This document shows, in pieces, positions 8,365 to 17,387 of a stretch of DNA of 64,000 nucleotides (position 1 is its first letter; every line of letters begins with the position of its first letter). This stretch comes from Burkholderiaceae bacterium (GTDB lineage: Bacteria; Pseudomonadota; Gammaproteobacteria; Burkholderiales; Burkholderiaceae_E). The stretch is taken from contig JACKLP010000006.1 of the NCBI GenBank assembly GCA_024235875.1, forward strand, positions 1 to 64,000, read 5' to 3'. A model generated the notes under the pieces. The model did no database searches. It was not told the origin of the DNA and saw only the letters and a program-made list of their open reading frames with translations. The translations under genes were made by a program, and so were the position numbers.

Positions 8365-9618
8365 GTGCCGGTGAATACCGGACCCGGCGGCGGCGCCACC
8401 ACGCTGAGCGCCGTCGATACCCTTCGCAGCCCAGCGACCATTCGCGAACGCTGCGAGAACATCGCCACCGCGATCGAAGCCGGTGGCTCGCCTTTCTTCA
8501 CGCTCGATCCCTCGCGCCTGGATGCGCTGGCGCAACGGGTTCTCGAGACGATGCGCAGCCACGCCCGGCGAAATCACGCGCCCGACGACGCCCGCTGGCT
8601 AGGGCTCGACGCCGGCGGGGTCGACCGCATGGGTGATCTCTCGTCGCGCCTGGCAGACGCCATTCCCGCCGAACAGACACGCGCGCGCGTCGACCTGGCC
8701 ATCGCCGTTGCGCTACTCGACGCGAGTGCCGGTCCGACCTGGCACTATGAAGAGGGCGCGAGCGGCCAGTGCTTCGAATCCACCGAGGGGCTGGCCGTCG
8801 CGGGTTTTCGTGCGTTCATGGCGGGCGTGCTGTCTTCGCGCAGCGACGAGCCCCTGAGGGTCGATGGCCACGCGCTGGCACGGATCGACGCCAATACGCT
8901 GGCGCACGTGTTCCAGGCGCATGCCGACAATCCGCTGCCCGATCTCGAGGAGCGTGCCGCCACGCTGCGCCGTGCGGGCGAAGCGATGATGCGCGACGCG
9001 ATCCGATTCGGCGCCGATGCGCGTCCCGGCGGGCTGTTCACGCGGCTCGGCAAGGTTGGCAAGCGCCAGGAGATCGGCGCGACCGAGTTGTGCCACGCCT
9101 TGCTGGCGGGCCTGAGCAGCGTGCTGCCTGGCGCCGGCGCGGTCGGCGGCGAGCCGCTCGGCGATGCGTGGCCGCACCCGCTCGCCGGGGGTGAAGGCGA
9201 CAGCGCGGGCTGGGTACCCTTCCATCGCCTCGCCCAGGCGATGGCCTGCTCGCTGCTCGGCCCGTTCGAGGCTGCCGGCGTCCGCGTTACCGGAACCGAG
9301 GATCTCACCGGGCTGGCCGATGCCCGCAATGGCAGCCTGTTCGTCGATGCCGAAGTGATCCGCTTGCGCGATCCCGGCCTGGACTCGCGGCCGTTGCAGA
9401 TCCGCGATCCGGCCGTGGTCGAGTGGCGCGCATTGACCGTCACCTTGATGGACCGGCTGGCAATGCGCGTGCGGGCGTTGACGCAGTTGCAGGCAGGCGA
9501 ACCCTCGCTGGCCCGCATCCAACTCGACGGCACCTGGCCGCTGGCCGAGGCCCTGGCCCGGAAACGACGTGCCGGTGCGCCGGCGCTTGCCGTCCATACG
9601 GGCGGCCTGCCCTACTGA
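8365..9618 (+). CDS. DUF1688 / URC4-urg3 family protein
   Basis: About 417 residues. Recognisable blocks are VDTLRSPATIRERCENI at the N-terminus, WHYEEGASGQCFESTEGLAVAGFRAFMAG near residue 130, and FHRLAQAMACSLLGPFE in the middle, all typical of DUF1688. Fungal members (URC4/urg3) act in the reductive-independent uracil catabolic pathway; the biochemistry of bacterial members is not established. No other URC or pyrimidine gene is in the window. The start is uncertain: GTG at 8365 or GTG at 8371 both fit and neither has a clear Shine-Dalgarno site. Confidence 0.85.
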   Translation: MPVNTGPGGGATTLSAVDTLRSPATIRERCENIATAIEAGGSPFFTLDPSRLDALAQRVLETMRSHARRNHAPDDARWLGLDAGGVDRMGDLSSRLADAIPAEQTRARVDLAIAVALLDASAGPTWHYEEGASGQCFESTEGLAVAGFRAFMAGVLSSRSDEPLRVDGHALARIDANTLAHVFQAHADNPLPDLEERAATLRRAGEAMMRDAIRFGADARPGGLFTRLGKVGKRQEIGATELCHALLAGLSSVLPGAGAVGGEPLGDAWPHPLAGGEGDSAGWVPFHRLAQAMACSLLGPFEAAGVRVTGTEDLTGLADARNGSLFVDAEVIRLRDPGLDSRPLQIRDPAVVEWRALTVTLMDRLAMRVRALTQLQAGEPSLARIQLDGTWPLAEALARKRRAGAPALAVHTGGLPY

Positions 9619-9820
9619 TTCGCGCACGCCGCCGAACCGGACTCGCTTTTCGGAACCCCGGCGTGGCCGCCGGACGACCGGCCATCGCCGGGCATGGCGA
9701 AAGCGCCGTGCCGATGCTATCTTCGCCGTCTTCGCTGCAATGCAGCATCGCGACCCTACCGACGCCCGGGCCGATCCCTGATTCGGGTGTCTTCGCGCGA
9801 GGTCCCCGCATTTCCCGACC

Positions 9821-10753
9821 ATGAGCACTCAGATCTCCCTGGGCGCAAGCCCGATCACGTCGCTGCTGCACGATGACAGCGCGCGCAATCGCCTCGTCGG
9901 CATCGGCCTGATATCGGCGGCGGTGCTGATGTTCTCGGTGCTCGACACCAGTGCGAAATGGCTGGTGGCGAGCCTGCCGCTCGTGCAGATCGTCTGGATG
10001 CGCTTCGTCGGCCATGTGCTGGTCTCTGCGGTGGTGCTCGGCCCCCGTCACGGCCTCGGCCTGGTCCGGACGCGGCGGCCCGGGCTGCAAGCGGTGCGCG
10101 CGCTGCTGTTGCCGGCGATGACCGCGATGAACTTCTGGGCGCTCAAGTACCTCCAGCTTGCCGAGACCGGCTCGATCATGTTCCTGGCGCCGATCCTGGT
10201 CGCACTGATCGGCTCGCTCTGGCTGAACGAACGACTGGATCGCGGCCGCTGGGGCGCGATCCTGATCGGATTCGCCGGCGTGCTCGTGATCCTGCAGCCA
10301 GGCACGCGCGGCTTTCATCCCGCGATGCTGGTCTCGCTGCTCCAGGCGGTCATGTATGCGGTCTTCATGGTGTTGACCCGCACGCTGGCGGCCACCGACC
10401 GCCCCGCCGCCACGCAATTCCTGTCGGCGCTCGCCTCGGCGCTGCTGCTCACGCCGCTGGCATTGGCCGCGTGGGTGACACCCGAGACGCCCTTGCAATG
10501 GGTGGTGGTCTGCCTCACCGGCCTGTCCGGCGGCCTGGGGCATCAGTTGCTGGCGATGTCGCATCGCTACGCACCGGCATCGACGGTGACGCCTTTCATC
10601 TACCAGCAGATCCTGTACATGACGCTGCTCGGCTACCTGGTGTTCGGCGACGTGCCGGGCCTGGCCGTTGTGGCGGGCGGGGCGATCGTCGTGGGCAGCG
10701 GGCTCTACCTGCTGGTGCGCGAGCGACGCGGCCCTGGCGCCGGCAGCGCCTGA
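9821..10753 (+). CDS. EamA/DMT superfamily transporter
   Basis: 310 residues with ten predicted membrane helices in two EamA repeats, starting near residue 26 (GIGLISAAVLMFSVLDTSAKWLV) and ending with a short basic tail. Such proteins usually export amino acids or other metabolites, or handle nucleotide sugars; specificity is not readable. The 202-bp gap before it contains only a small inverted repeat (GCTGCA/TGCAGC at 9734-9746) of doubtful meaning. It converges on the MliC-like gene, with a terminator hairpin between them. Confidence 0.9.
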   Translation: MSTQISLGASPITSLLHDDSARNRLVGIGLISAAVLMFSVLDTSAKWLVASLPLVQIVWMRFVGHVLVSAVVLGPRHGLGLVRTRRPGLQAVRALLLPAMTAMNFWALKYLQLAETGSIMFLAPILVALIGSLWLNERLDRGRWGAILIGFAGVLVILQPGTRGFHPAMLVSLLQAVMYAVFMVLTRTLAATDRPAATQFLSALASALLLTPLALAAWVTPETPLQWVVVCLTGLSGGLGHQLLAMSHRYAPASTVTPFIYQQILYMTLLGYLVFGDVPGLAVVAGGAIVVGSGLYLLVRERRGPGAGSA

Positions 10754-10765
10754 TTCCCGGTCACG

Positions 10766-10803
10766 AAAAAAGAGAAGACGGCCACGCCAGGCGGGCCGTC
10801 TTC
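10766..10803 (-). terminator. Intrinsic terminator of the MliC-like gene, possibly bidirectional
   Basis: A perfect 10-bp stem (GAAGACGGCC at 10774-10783 with GGCCGTCTTC at 10794-10803) is followed on the minus strand by TCTTTTTT. It lies 117 bp downstream of the minus-strand stop at 10920 and 13 bp after the DMT transporter stop, so it may serve both converging genes. The T tract favours the minus strand. Confidence 0.85.
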
Positions 10804-10919
10804 GGGTGGGGCCGTTGGAGCCGGCCCCGTTGCCAGGTCTCGTTCGCAGCGAGCCCTGCCGGGGGGTTCGATTTCGGGGAGCCGCCCGCGCTCGAAAGCG
10901 TGGCGGCCAGGCGCGGTGT

Positions 10920-11264
10920 TCAGCTCGCGCGACACTCGTTGGCGAGCTGGCGCCCGCGCTTCGTGTCGAGCAGCATCGACTTGCCGACGACGGTCAACCA
11001 CATCAGGCCCGAAGCCTTGTCTTCGTAGCGCAGGGCACCGCTGCGGGCATGTACCGCGCGCAAGGTATAGGCGCGATGTCCCCACTGGATCTTCGCGACC
11101 CGATGGTCCGTCGACACGTGATTGACACGCACGCTGCGCTTGAGCTCGCAGCGATAGACGCCCTTCTTCAGGGACAGCGCACGCGCCTCGACGGCATTGG
11201 GGGCCGCGAAGGCACCGGCCACCGCGCAAAGGACCGACAGGGACAACAGTTTCCGATTGAGCAT
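10920..11264 (-). CDS. Secreted MliC-like (C-type lysozyme inhibitor-like) small protein
   Basis: 114 residues. A signal peptide (MLNRKLLSLSVLCAVAGAFA, cleavage around the EARA sequence) leads to a mature domain of about 85 residues with two cysteines (YRCELK near the start, ANEC near the end). The block SGALRYEDKASGLMWLTVVG resembles the SGARY motif and W-rich strand of MliC/PliC lysozyme inhibitors. Export to the periplasm is expected; inhibition of lysozyme is inference from fold similarity. ATG at 11264 has a GGAG about 8 nt upstream. It is a monocistronic gene closed by a good terminator. Confidence 0.62.
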   Translation of the reverse strand: MLNRKLLSLSVLCAVAGAFAAPNAVEARALSLKKGVYRCELKRSVRVNHVSTDHRVAKIQWGHRAYTLRAVHARSGALRYEDKASGLMWLTVVGKSMLLDTKRGRQLANECRAS

Positions 11265-11412
11265 CTCATGCACTCCAGCAAAGTCCCGGCCGCGTATGGA
11301 TGTTTGTTCTTCGCCCGTTTCCGTGTCGCCCAGCCAAGCGCGGGGCCGACCGGATCGCTGCGGGCGGTCGGACCGCACGCAGCGAGTCTCCAGTATCGAT
11401 GCCCTCGCCAGC

Positions 11413-11712
11413 CTAGTTCAGCGCCGGCTCCGGCATCGCAGGTGCGGCGGCGCCGGTCAGTTGGCGAAACGTCGCATCGATCAGTTCTTTGCCACCACTA
11501 CCCGACGCATACATCGCGCTCATGAACTGCGCGGTGCGGGCCGCCGGGCCATCGAAGCGCCAGTTGCAGTCGGTGATCTTCGATCCGGTCAGCTTGACGT
11601 CCGCGACACCGCTGAAAACGAGTGTGCAGGCGTTGAACTCGCACTGCTCGAAGGTATTGCCGTCGAGGACCACCATCGCCTTGTTGAAACGCTTCTTGCT
11701 GAAATCCGCCAT
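11413..11712 (-). CDS. Small protein with a pentapeptide-like stretch, unknown function
   Basis: 99 residues, no signal peptide and no membrane segment. The middle shows a short right-handed-helix-like pattern (FEQCEFNACTLVFSG, then a similar turn ending ITDCNW), about one or two coils of a pentapeptide-like fold. The C-terminal third is Ala/Met/Pro-rich. A purine-rich GGGGAAAAGGA precedes the ATG at 11712. It lies 179 bp downstream of fumarylacetoacetase on the same strand. I do not recognise a family with certainty. Confidence 0.6.
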   Translation of the reverse strand: MADFSKKRFNKAMVVLDGNTFEQCEFNACTLVFSGVADVKLTGSKITDCNWRFDGPAARTAQFMSAMYASGSGGKELIDATFRQLTGAAAPAMPEPALN

Positions 11713-11891
11713 TCCTTTTCCCCTGGACCGGATCGACGTCGACTGCGTCGATTGACCGTTAGAGGCATCGTTTTCCAGCACACCGATGCGGACAATCCAG
11801 GCCCGACGAAAGGTCGCCCGGGATCGCCGGGCGGCATCCAAGGCGCGAAATCGCCCCTTGACTCGGGGTGTTCGAGCGACGGTTGCTCGCC

Positions 11892-13208
11892 TCAGGTGCG
11901 GGCGGGCAGGACGACGCCCCGGCACTCGCCGAAGCCGATTCGCGCGTAACCGGAACGCTCGCACCAGCCGCGCAGGATCACCGCGTCGCCGTCTTCGAGA
12001 AAGGTGCGCGACTCGCCGTTGCCAAGGTCGACCGGGTTCTTGCCACCCGCGGTGATCTCGATCAGGGCGGCGGCCTCGGATGGATCCGGACCCGACTGGG
12101 TTCCGCTGGCGAGCAGGTCGCCCGGATTCAGGTTGCAGCCGCCGCCGGTGTGGTGGGCGACCATCTGGCCGACGCTCCAGTACGAGTGCGCGAAGGTGGA
12201 ATGCGACAGCCGGACCGGCGCCGCGCCGGCCGCGCGCATGCGCGCGGTCTCGATCCAGGATTCGATCCGCATGTCGACACCACCGCGGGCACGGTTGTCG
12301 TCCGACTCCAGATAGGCGAGCGGCTGCGGATGGTCTTTCGGCCGGTCCCAGGCCACGCGATAGGGCTCGAGCGCCTCCATGGTGACGATCCAGGGCGAGA
12401 TCGTCGAAGCGAAGTTCTTCGACAGGAAGGGACCGAGCGGCTGGTACTCCCAGGACTGGATGTCGCGAGCCGACCAGTCGTTGAAAAGCGCCAGGCCGAA
12501 TACATGGGCGTCGACCTCGTCGAGCGCGATGGACTCGCCCTGCGCGTTGCCGACCCCGACCCAGATCCCGATCTCGAGCTCGTAGTCGAGCCGGCGACAG
12601 GGCTCGAACACCGGCGCCTGCGCGCCCGGCGGCATGATCTGGCCGTGTGGGCGATGGAACTGCTGGCCGCTGACACCGATCGACGACGCCCGACCGTGAT
12701 ACCCGATCGGTACCCATTGGAAGTTCGGCAACAGCGGATTGTCGGGTCGGAACAGCCGCCCGATGTTGGTCGCGTGATAGATCGATGCGTACATGTCGGT
12801 GTAGTCGCCGATCCTCGCCGGCACGGAGAATTCGGCGTCGGCCTGCGGCAGCAGGCAGGCAGCCAGCCGCGCCTGGGCAGCCGCGCCATCGCGCAGCGCA
12901 CGCGACAGTGCGAGCCGCAATGCCGACCAGTAGCGCGGGCCCATCGACATGAATTCATTGAGCAGCGGCTTGGCCGCCTGTACCGCCGCCGCCGCCGCAT
13001 CGCCGCTGAAGACACCCGCGGCCTGTGCGGCGCCCAGGTCGAGCACCCGGTCGCCGATCGCCACGCCGCCGCGCCACGACTCGTTCGTGCCGCGGCGCCG
13101 GAACACACCGAAGGGCAGGTTCTGGATCGGGAAATCCGCGCCATCGGCATTGGCCGAGTCGACCCAGCTCCTCAGGCTGGCGTCATGGGTTTCGTTCAAT
13201 CGGCTCAT
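11892..13208 (-). CDS. fahA: Fumarylacetoacetase (EC 3.7.1.2)
   Basis: 438 residues, the family length. It hydrolyses 4-fumarylacetoacetate to fumarate and acetoacetate, the last step of tyrosine/homogentisate catabolism. Visible signatures are the N-terminal FPIQNLPFGVF, DYTDMYASIYHATNIG (metal-ligand Asp and catalytic His region), RRLDYELEIGIWVG (two acidic Ca/Mg ligands) and LFNDWSARDIQSWEYQPLGPF. It lies 41 bp downstream of homogentisate dioxygenase, an operon. Maleylacetoacetate isomerase and HPD are not in the window. Confidence 0.96.
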   Translation of the reverse strand: MSRLNETHDASLRSWVDSANADGADFPIQNLPFGVFRRRGTNESWRGGVAIGDRVLDLGAAQAAGVFSGDAAAAAVQAAKPLLNEFMSMGPRYWSALRLALSRALRDGAAAQARLAACLLPQADAEFSVPARIGDYTDMYASIYHATNIGRLFRPDNPLLPNFQWVPIGYHGRASSIGVSGQQFHRPHGQIMPPGAQAPVFEPCRRLDYELEIGIWVGVGNAQGESIALDEVDAHVFGLALFNDWSARDIQSWEYQPLGPFLSKNFASTISPWIVTMEALEPYRVAWDRPKDHPQPLAYLESDDNRARGGVDMRIESWIETARMRAAGAAPVRLSHSTFAHSYWSVGQMVAHHTGGGCNLNPGDLLASGTQSGPDPSEAAALIEITAGGKNPVDLGNGESRTFLEDGDAVILRGWCERSGYARIGFGECRGVVLPART

Positions 13209-13249
13209 CGTCTTGCTCGCTCCGTACGCTGGAAATGGTCGACCATCGG

Positions 13250-14593
13250 CTATGGGGTCGAACGGAAGTGCTTCTTCAGGCCCTGCCAGCACTGGTAGTA
13301 GTCGGGCTGCAATGCCGGGCTCGAGAGCGCGTGCGCGCTCGGCCGGATCGGCAACCGGGTCTCGAACATGAAGGCCATCGTGTCGCGGATGTACTGCGGC
13401 TGGCCGGTGTCGATCGCGCTCGCCTTCTCGAAGGTACCGGAATCCGGGCCGTGGCCGGTGTGCATGTTGTGCAGCGAGCAGCCTCCGGGCGTGAAGCCCT
13501 CGGCCTTGGCGTCGTAGACACCGTGGATCAGGCCCATGAACTCGCTGGCCACGTTGCGGTGGTACCAGGGTGGCCTGAACGTGTGTTCCATCGCCAGGAT
13601 GCGCGGAGGGAAGATCACGAAGTCGATGCAGTCCACGCCGGGGGTGTCGCTGGGCGCCTGCAGCACCAGGAAGATCGACGGATCGGGATGATCGAAGCTG
13701 ATCGAGCCGATCGTGTTGAATCGGCGCAGATCGTATTTCATCGGCATGAGATTGCCGTGCCAGGCCACGACATCGAGCGGCGAGTGATCGATTCGGGCTT
13801 CCCACAGGTTGCCTAGGAACTTCCCGACCAGCCGGAAATCGCCTTCGAGATCCTCGAAGGCGGCCGTGGGCGCCAGCCAGTCACGCGGATTCGACAGGCC
13901 GTTCGAACCGATCGGGCCCAGGTCGGGGAGGCGGAACATCGGTCCGTAGTTCTCGCAAACATAGCCGCGCGCGCTGCCATCGGGCAGGTCGACGGCGAAA
14001 CGCACGCCGCGCGGCATCACGCAGACCTCGAGCGGGTCCACCTCGAGCACACCCATCTCGGTGCGCAGGCGCAGGCGCCCCTGCTGGGGCACGATCAGCA
14101 TCTCGCCGTCGGCGTCGTAGAAGTAGCGGCCCTGCATCGAGGCGTTGGCCGCATAGACGTGGATCGCGCAGCCACTCATCGCCGCTGGATCGCCCTGGCC
14201 GCCCATCGTGACCAGGCCCGCGACGAAATCGGTCGCCGCCGCCGGCATCTCGGGCGGACTCCAGCGCATCTGGTTCGGCGGCGACGGCACGCTGGCGAAG
14301 TCGGTGAGCAGCAGGCGGTTGTCGATGCGCTCGAAGGGCTCGTGCATCGCGCCGGGTCGAATCCGGTAGAACCAGGTCCGGCGGTTGTGCGAGCGCGGCG
14401 CGGTGAAGGCGGTTCCCGAGATCTGCTCGGCATAGAGCCCGTAGGCGACGCGCTGCGGCGAGTTCTGTCCGATCGGCAATGCGCCCGGCAGGGCCTCGGT
14501 CGCGAATTCGTTGCCCCAGCCGCTTATCGTGGGTGTCTCGGCCGCGCCGGCGACGCCGCCGGTGGCGGATTCCTGATGTGCTCCGGTGTCCAT
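13250..14593 (-). CDS. hmgA: Homogentisate 1,2-dioxygenase (EC 1.13.11.5)
   Basis: 447 residues. It opens the homogentisate ring to maleylacetoacetate using Fe(II) and O2. The iron ligands correspond to His345 and Glu351 in WYHRNVASEFMG and His381 in NMHTGHGPD, with the 6 and 36 residue spacing of the human enzyme. N-terminal GWGNEFATEALPGALP is family-typical. ATG at 14593 follows GGGGAAG. It is the first gene of the hmgA-fahA unit, divergent from a HAD gene across 126 bp; I see no clear HmgR-type operator there. Confidence 0.97.
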   Translation of the reverse strand: MDTGAHQESATGGVAGAAETPTISGWGNEFATEALPGALPIGQNSPQRVAYGLYAEQISGTAFTAPRSHNRRTWFYRIRPGAMHEPFERIDNRLLLTDFASVPSPPNQMRWSPPEMPAAATDFVAGLVTMGGQGDPAAMSGCAIHVYAANASMQGRYFYDADGEMLIVPQQGRLRLRTEMGVLEVDPLEVCVMPRGVRFAVDLPDGSARGYVCENYGPMFRLPDLGPIGSNGLSNPRDWLAPTAAFEDLEGDFRLVGKFLGNLWEARIDHSPLDVVAWHGNLMPMKYDLRRFNTIGSISFDHPDPSIFLVLQAPSDTPGVDCIDFVIFPPRILAMEHTFRPPWYHRNVASEFMGLIHGVYDAKAEGFTPGGCSLHNMHTGHGPDSGTFEKASAIDTGQPQYIRDTMAFMFETRLPIRPSAHALSSPALQPDYYQCWQGLKKHFRSTP

Positions 14594-14719
14594 CTCTTCC
14601 CCCGAGTCGATGGCCCAATTAGAACACCAGCGCGAGCACCACCGTGCCGCCCACCGATCCGGCGAGGGGGCCATATCTGTGCTAAACCGGCAATCCGTCT
14701 GGCCGCCCGGAGCATGGCA

Positions 14720-15403
14720 ATGTCCAATGGCGCAGCGACGCCGGCGTCGGCACTGGTGCTCGACTTCGGCGGCGTGATCACCCGCACCCTGTTCGAGACC
14801 CACGAGCTGACCGAGCGGGCACTGGGACTGGCGCCGGGAACCCTGCGCTGGCGCGGTCCGTTCGACCCGCCAGGCGACGCGCTCTGGCGCGCGATGCAGG
14901 ACGACCAGATCAGCGAGCGCGACTACTGGCGCCAACGCACGCGAGAGGTCGGTCGGCTACTGGGCGAGGATTGGGACACGATGTCCACCTTCGTGCGCCG
15001 CGCCCGCGGCAGCGAACCCGATGCCGTGGTCCGCCCGGAAGCGATCCACGCGATCGACGCGGCGCACCATGCCGGCCGGCGCCTGGCCGTGCTCTCGAAC
15101 GAGCTCGACCTGTTCTATGGCGAGGACTTCCGCGAGCGTCTGCCCATCCTCTCGCGCTTCGAGCTCATCGTGGATGCGTCGCACACCGGCATCCTCAAGC
15201 CCGATGCGCGCGCCTACCGGGCGATCACAGACGGGCTGGGCCTTGCGCCGGCCGACTGCGTGTTCGTCGATGACCAGCTGCGCAACGTGCGCGGCGCCGA
15301 GGACTTCGGCATGCGTGCGGTGCACTTCGACGTACGCGCACCGGCGCAGGGCTACCGGCGCGCACTCGCGTTGTTGGGCGTCTGTGCGGACAAGCCGAAT
15401 TGA
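14720..15403 (+). CDS. HAD superfamily hydrolase, subfamily IA
   Basis: 227 residues from the second of two in-frame ATGs (14714 and 14720); the second is preferred because GGAG at 14709-14712 is 7 nt from it. Motifs: LVLDFGGVI (I, nucleophile Asp), VLSNE (II), ILKPDARAY (III, Lys) and CVFVDDQLRN (IV). The second Asp of the phosphatase DxD is replaced by Gly in DFGGV, as in several YihX-like members. It is likely a small-molecule phosphatase or related hydrolase; the substrate is unknown. Confidence 0.87.
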   Translation: MSNGAATPASALVLDFGGVITRTLFETHELTERALGLAPGTLRWRGPFDPPGDALWRAMQDDQISERDYWRQRTREVGRLLGEDWDTMSTFVRRARGSEPDAVVRPEAIHAIDAAHHAGRRLAVLSNELDLFYGEDFRERLPILSRFELIVDASHTGILKPDARAYRAITDGLGLAPADCVFVDDQLRNVRGAEDFGMRAVHFDVRAPAQGYRRALALLGVCADKPN

Positions 15404-15491
15404 TGCACGATTGAGGCCTGTCGATCGGCCGGCCTCGCCCCGCTCGACGCGGCCAAGGGGCCGACGCCGGCCCATCAAACGGAGGAGCACG

Positions 15492-16460
15492 ATGACATCC
15501 AAGCGCAGCCCAGGCGTCGTCCGACGGGCCGACACCACCGCGATCCACTCGGTCGATCATTTCGCGCTCAGGGTGCCGGAACTGGAGCCGGCCCGGCGCT
15601 TCTTCAGCGCCTTCGGCCTGGAGCCACGCGACGAGGGCGGCGGCCTCGGGGTCTATGCCAAGGGCGGCGATCACTGCTGGATCCGGATTCGCGAAACCGG
15701 CCAGCCCAAGCGGCTCGACTACCTGTGCCTGGGCGCCTATCCGGAAGACATCGACGCGATCGCCGAGCGTGCGCGTGTCAACGGCGTCGCGCTGACCGAC
15801 GCGCCCGAGGGCGCGCCCGCCGATGGCCTCTGGATGCGCGACCCGGACGGCAATCCGGTTCGCGTAATCGCGGCGCCCAAGGTCACACCGAGCGCACCCG
15901 ATGCCATCGACGCCCGGCCCTGCGTGACCAACCCGATCGGCGTGCCGATCGCGCCGGCGCGCAGCCAGGGCCAGCCCGTGCACCCGAGGCGACTGTCCCA
16001 TGTGTTGCTGTTCACGCCCGATGTGCTGCGCACCACCGCCTTCTACACCGGCACGCTGGGCCTGCGCATCTCGGACACCTCGCAAGACCTGATCGCATTC
16101 AGCCATGGAGCCCACGCGAGCGACCATCACCTGCTCGCATGGGTCAAGTCCGAGGCGCCGGGCCTGCATCACAGCAGTTGGATCGTGGGCAGCCCGGACG
16201 AGATCGGCATGGGCATGGAGCAGATGTTCGCGGCCGGATTCACCGAGGGCTGGGGCGTGGGGCGGCATGTGATCGGTTCGAACTACTTCTACTACGCGCG
16301 CGACCCTTGGGGCAGCTTCGCCGAACTGTCTTGCGGCATCGACTTCATTGGGGCCGATACCGAATGGCCCAGCGGCGACTATCCCCCCGAGGATTCCTTC
16401 TACCTTTGGGGACCACCGGTGCCCGAGTACTTCACGCTCAATACGGAGGCCGATCGATGA
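15492..16460 (+). CDS. Two-domain VOC / extradiol ring-cleavage dioxygenase-like protein
   Basis: 322 residues with two VOC modules: residues about 18-128 and about 167-285. The C-terminal module has candidate Fe(II) ligands His170 (RLSHVLLF), His226 or His227 (GLHHSSW) and Glu278 (SFAEL), with spacing like catechol 2,3-dioxygenases, so a metal-dependent extradiol activity is plausible. The N-terminal module lacks a complete set, as usual. GGAGGAG precedes the ATG at 15492. Its stop overlaps the next gene's start (ATGA), forming a unit with the deacetylase-like and MBL-fold genes. Confidence 0.85.
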   Translation: MTSKRSPGVVRRADTTAIHSVDHFALRVPELEPARRFFSAFGLEPRDEGGGLGVYAKGGDHCWIRIRETGQPKRLDYLCLGAYPEDIDAIAERARVNGVALTDAPEGAPADGLWMRDPDGNPVRVIAAPKVTPSAPDAIDARPCVTNPIGVPIAPARSQGQPVHPRRLSHVLLFTPDVLRTTAFYTGTLGLRISDTSQDLIAFSHGAHASDHHLLAWVKSEAPGLHHSSWIVGSPDEIGMGMEQMFAAGFTEGWGVGRHVIGSNYFYYARDPWGSFAELSCGIDFIGADTEWPSGDYPPEDSFYLWGPPVPEYFTLNTEADR

Positions 16461-17356
16461 GCGAGCCCAAGCCCATGCTGCCGAGCGATCGCTTGCCCTA
16501 CAGTGCGCTGCCCGATCGCCCGCCGCTCATCGGGCCCGACGGCGAGCGCCTACTGGTCTGGGTCATCGTCAACGTCGAGCACTGGTCGATCGAGCGCACG
16601 ATGCCGCGCACCGTGCTGCCCCCGCCGATGGGCCAGCCGCTGCAACCCGACCTGCCCAACTGGGCCTGGCACGAGTACGGCATGCGCGTCGGCTTCTGGC
16701 GCATCCACGAGGCACTGCGCCGACGCGGCATCGTGCCCACGCTGGCGATCAACGGCATCGTCTGCGAGACCTACCCGCGCGTGGCCGGCGCCGCGCTCGA
16801 CGCCGGTTGGGAATTCATGGGCCACGGCTATGTGCAGATGCCCATGCATCGGGTCGAGGACCAGGCACAGGCGATCGCGCAGTGCATGGACGCGATCCGC
16901 CGCTTCACTGGCAAGGCGCCGCGCGGCTGGGAGAGCCCAGGGCTCACAGAGACCGAGACCACGATCGACCTGCTCTCGGCCGCCGGCATCGAGTACGTGG
17001 CCGACTGGGTCGTGGACGACCAGCCCTGCTGGATCCAGGCCAGCCCGAAGCCCGTGCTCTCGGTGCCCTACACGGTGGAGATCAATGACATCCCCCTGAT
17101 GGCGATCCAGAACCACCGTGGCGACGAGCTCTACCATCGCGGCCTGCAGCAACTCGACCGGCTCTGGTCCGACAGTGCCCACAGCACGCGCGTGATGGCG
17201 ATCAGCGTTCACCCCTACATCACCGGCGTACCACACCGGATCGGTGCCTTCGAGCAATTGCTCGACGCGGTCCTGGGCAAGCCCGAGGTGAGGGTGATGA
17301 CGGGCGAGGCCATTGCCGACTGGTTCGCGGCGCAGGTGCAGGCACCGGCACGCTGA
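16457..17356 (+). CDS. Polysaccharide-deacetylase-fold hydrolase (PuuE/allantoinase-like)
   Basis: 299 residues of the NodB/CE4 fold. The family landmarks are VIVNVEHWSIE (position of the catalytic/metal acidic residue), WEFMGHGYVQMPMHRV (metal His pair) and APRGWESPG (substrate loop), with a late VISVHP-like segment (MAISVHPYITG). This variant resembles cofactor-independent allantoinase and imidase-type members rather than chitin deacetylases, so amide hydrolysis of a small molecule is more likely than cell-wall action. There is no signal peptide, so it is cytoplasmic. GGAGG lies 7 nt before the ATG, which overlaps the stop of the dioxygenase-like gene. Confidence 0.87.
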   Translation: MSEPKPMLPSDRLPYSALPDRPPLIGPDGERLLVWVIVNVEHWSIERTMPRTVLPPPMGQPLQPDLPNWAWHEYGMRVGFWRIHEALRRRGIVPTLAINGIVCETYPRVAGAALDAGWEFMGHGYVQMPMHRVEDQAQAIAQCMDAIRRFTGKAPRGWESPGLTETETTIDLLSAAGIEYVADWVVDDQPCWIQASPKPVLSVPYTVEINDIPLMAIQNHRGDELYHRGLQQLDRLWSDSAHSTRVMAISVHPYITGVPHRIGAFEQLLDAVLGKPEVRVMTGEAIADWFAAQVQAPAR

Positions 17357-17387
17357 AGGCCTTCCCGCTGAAATCGAGACCGTCCCG

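Noticed and set aside
9734..9746. GCTGCA/TGCAGC repeat before the DMT transporter as operator
   Set aside because: Six-base arms are expected by chance in a GC-rich region and no promoter is visible around it.
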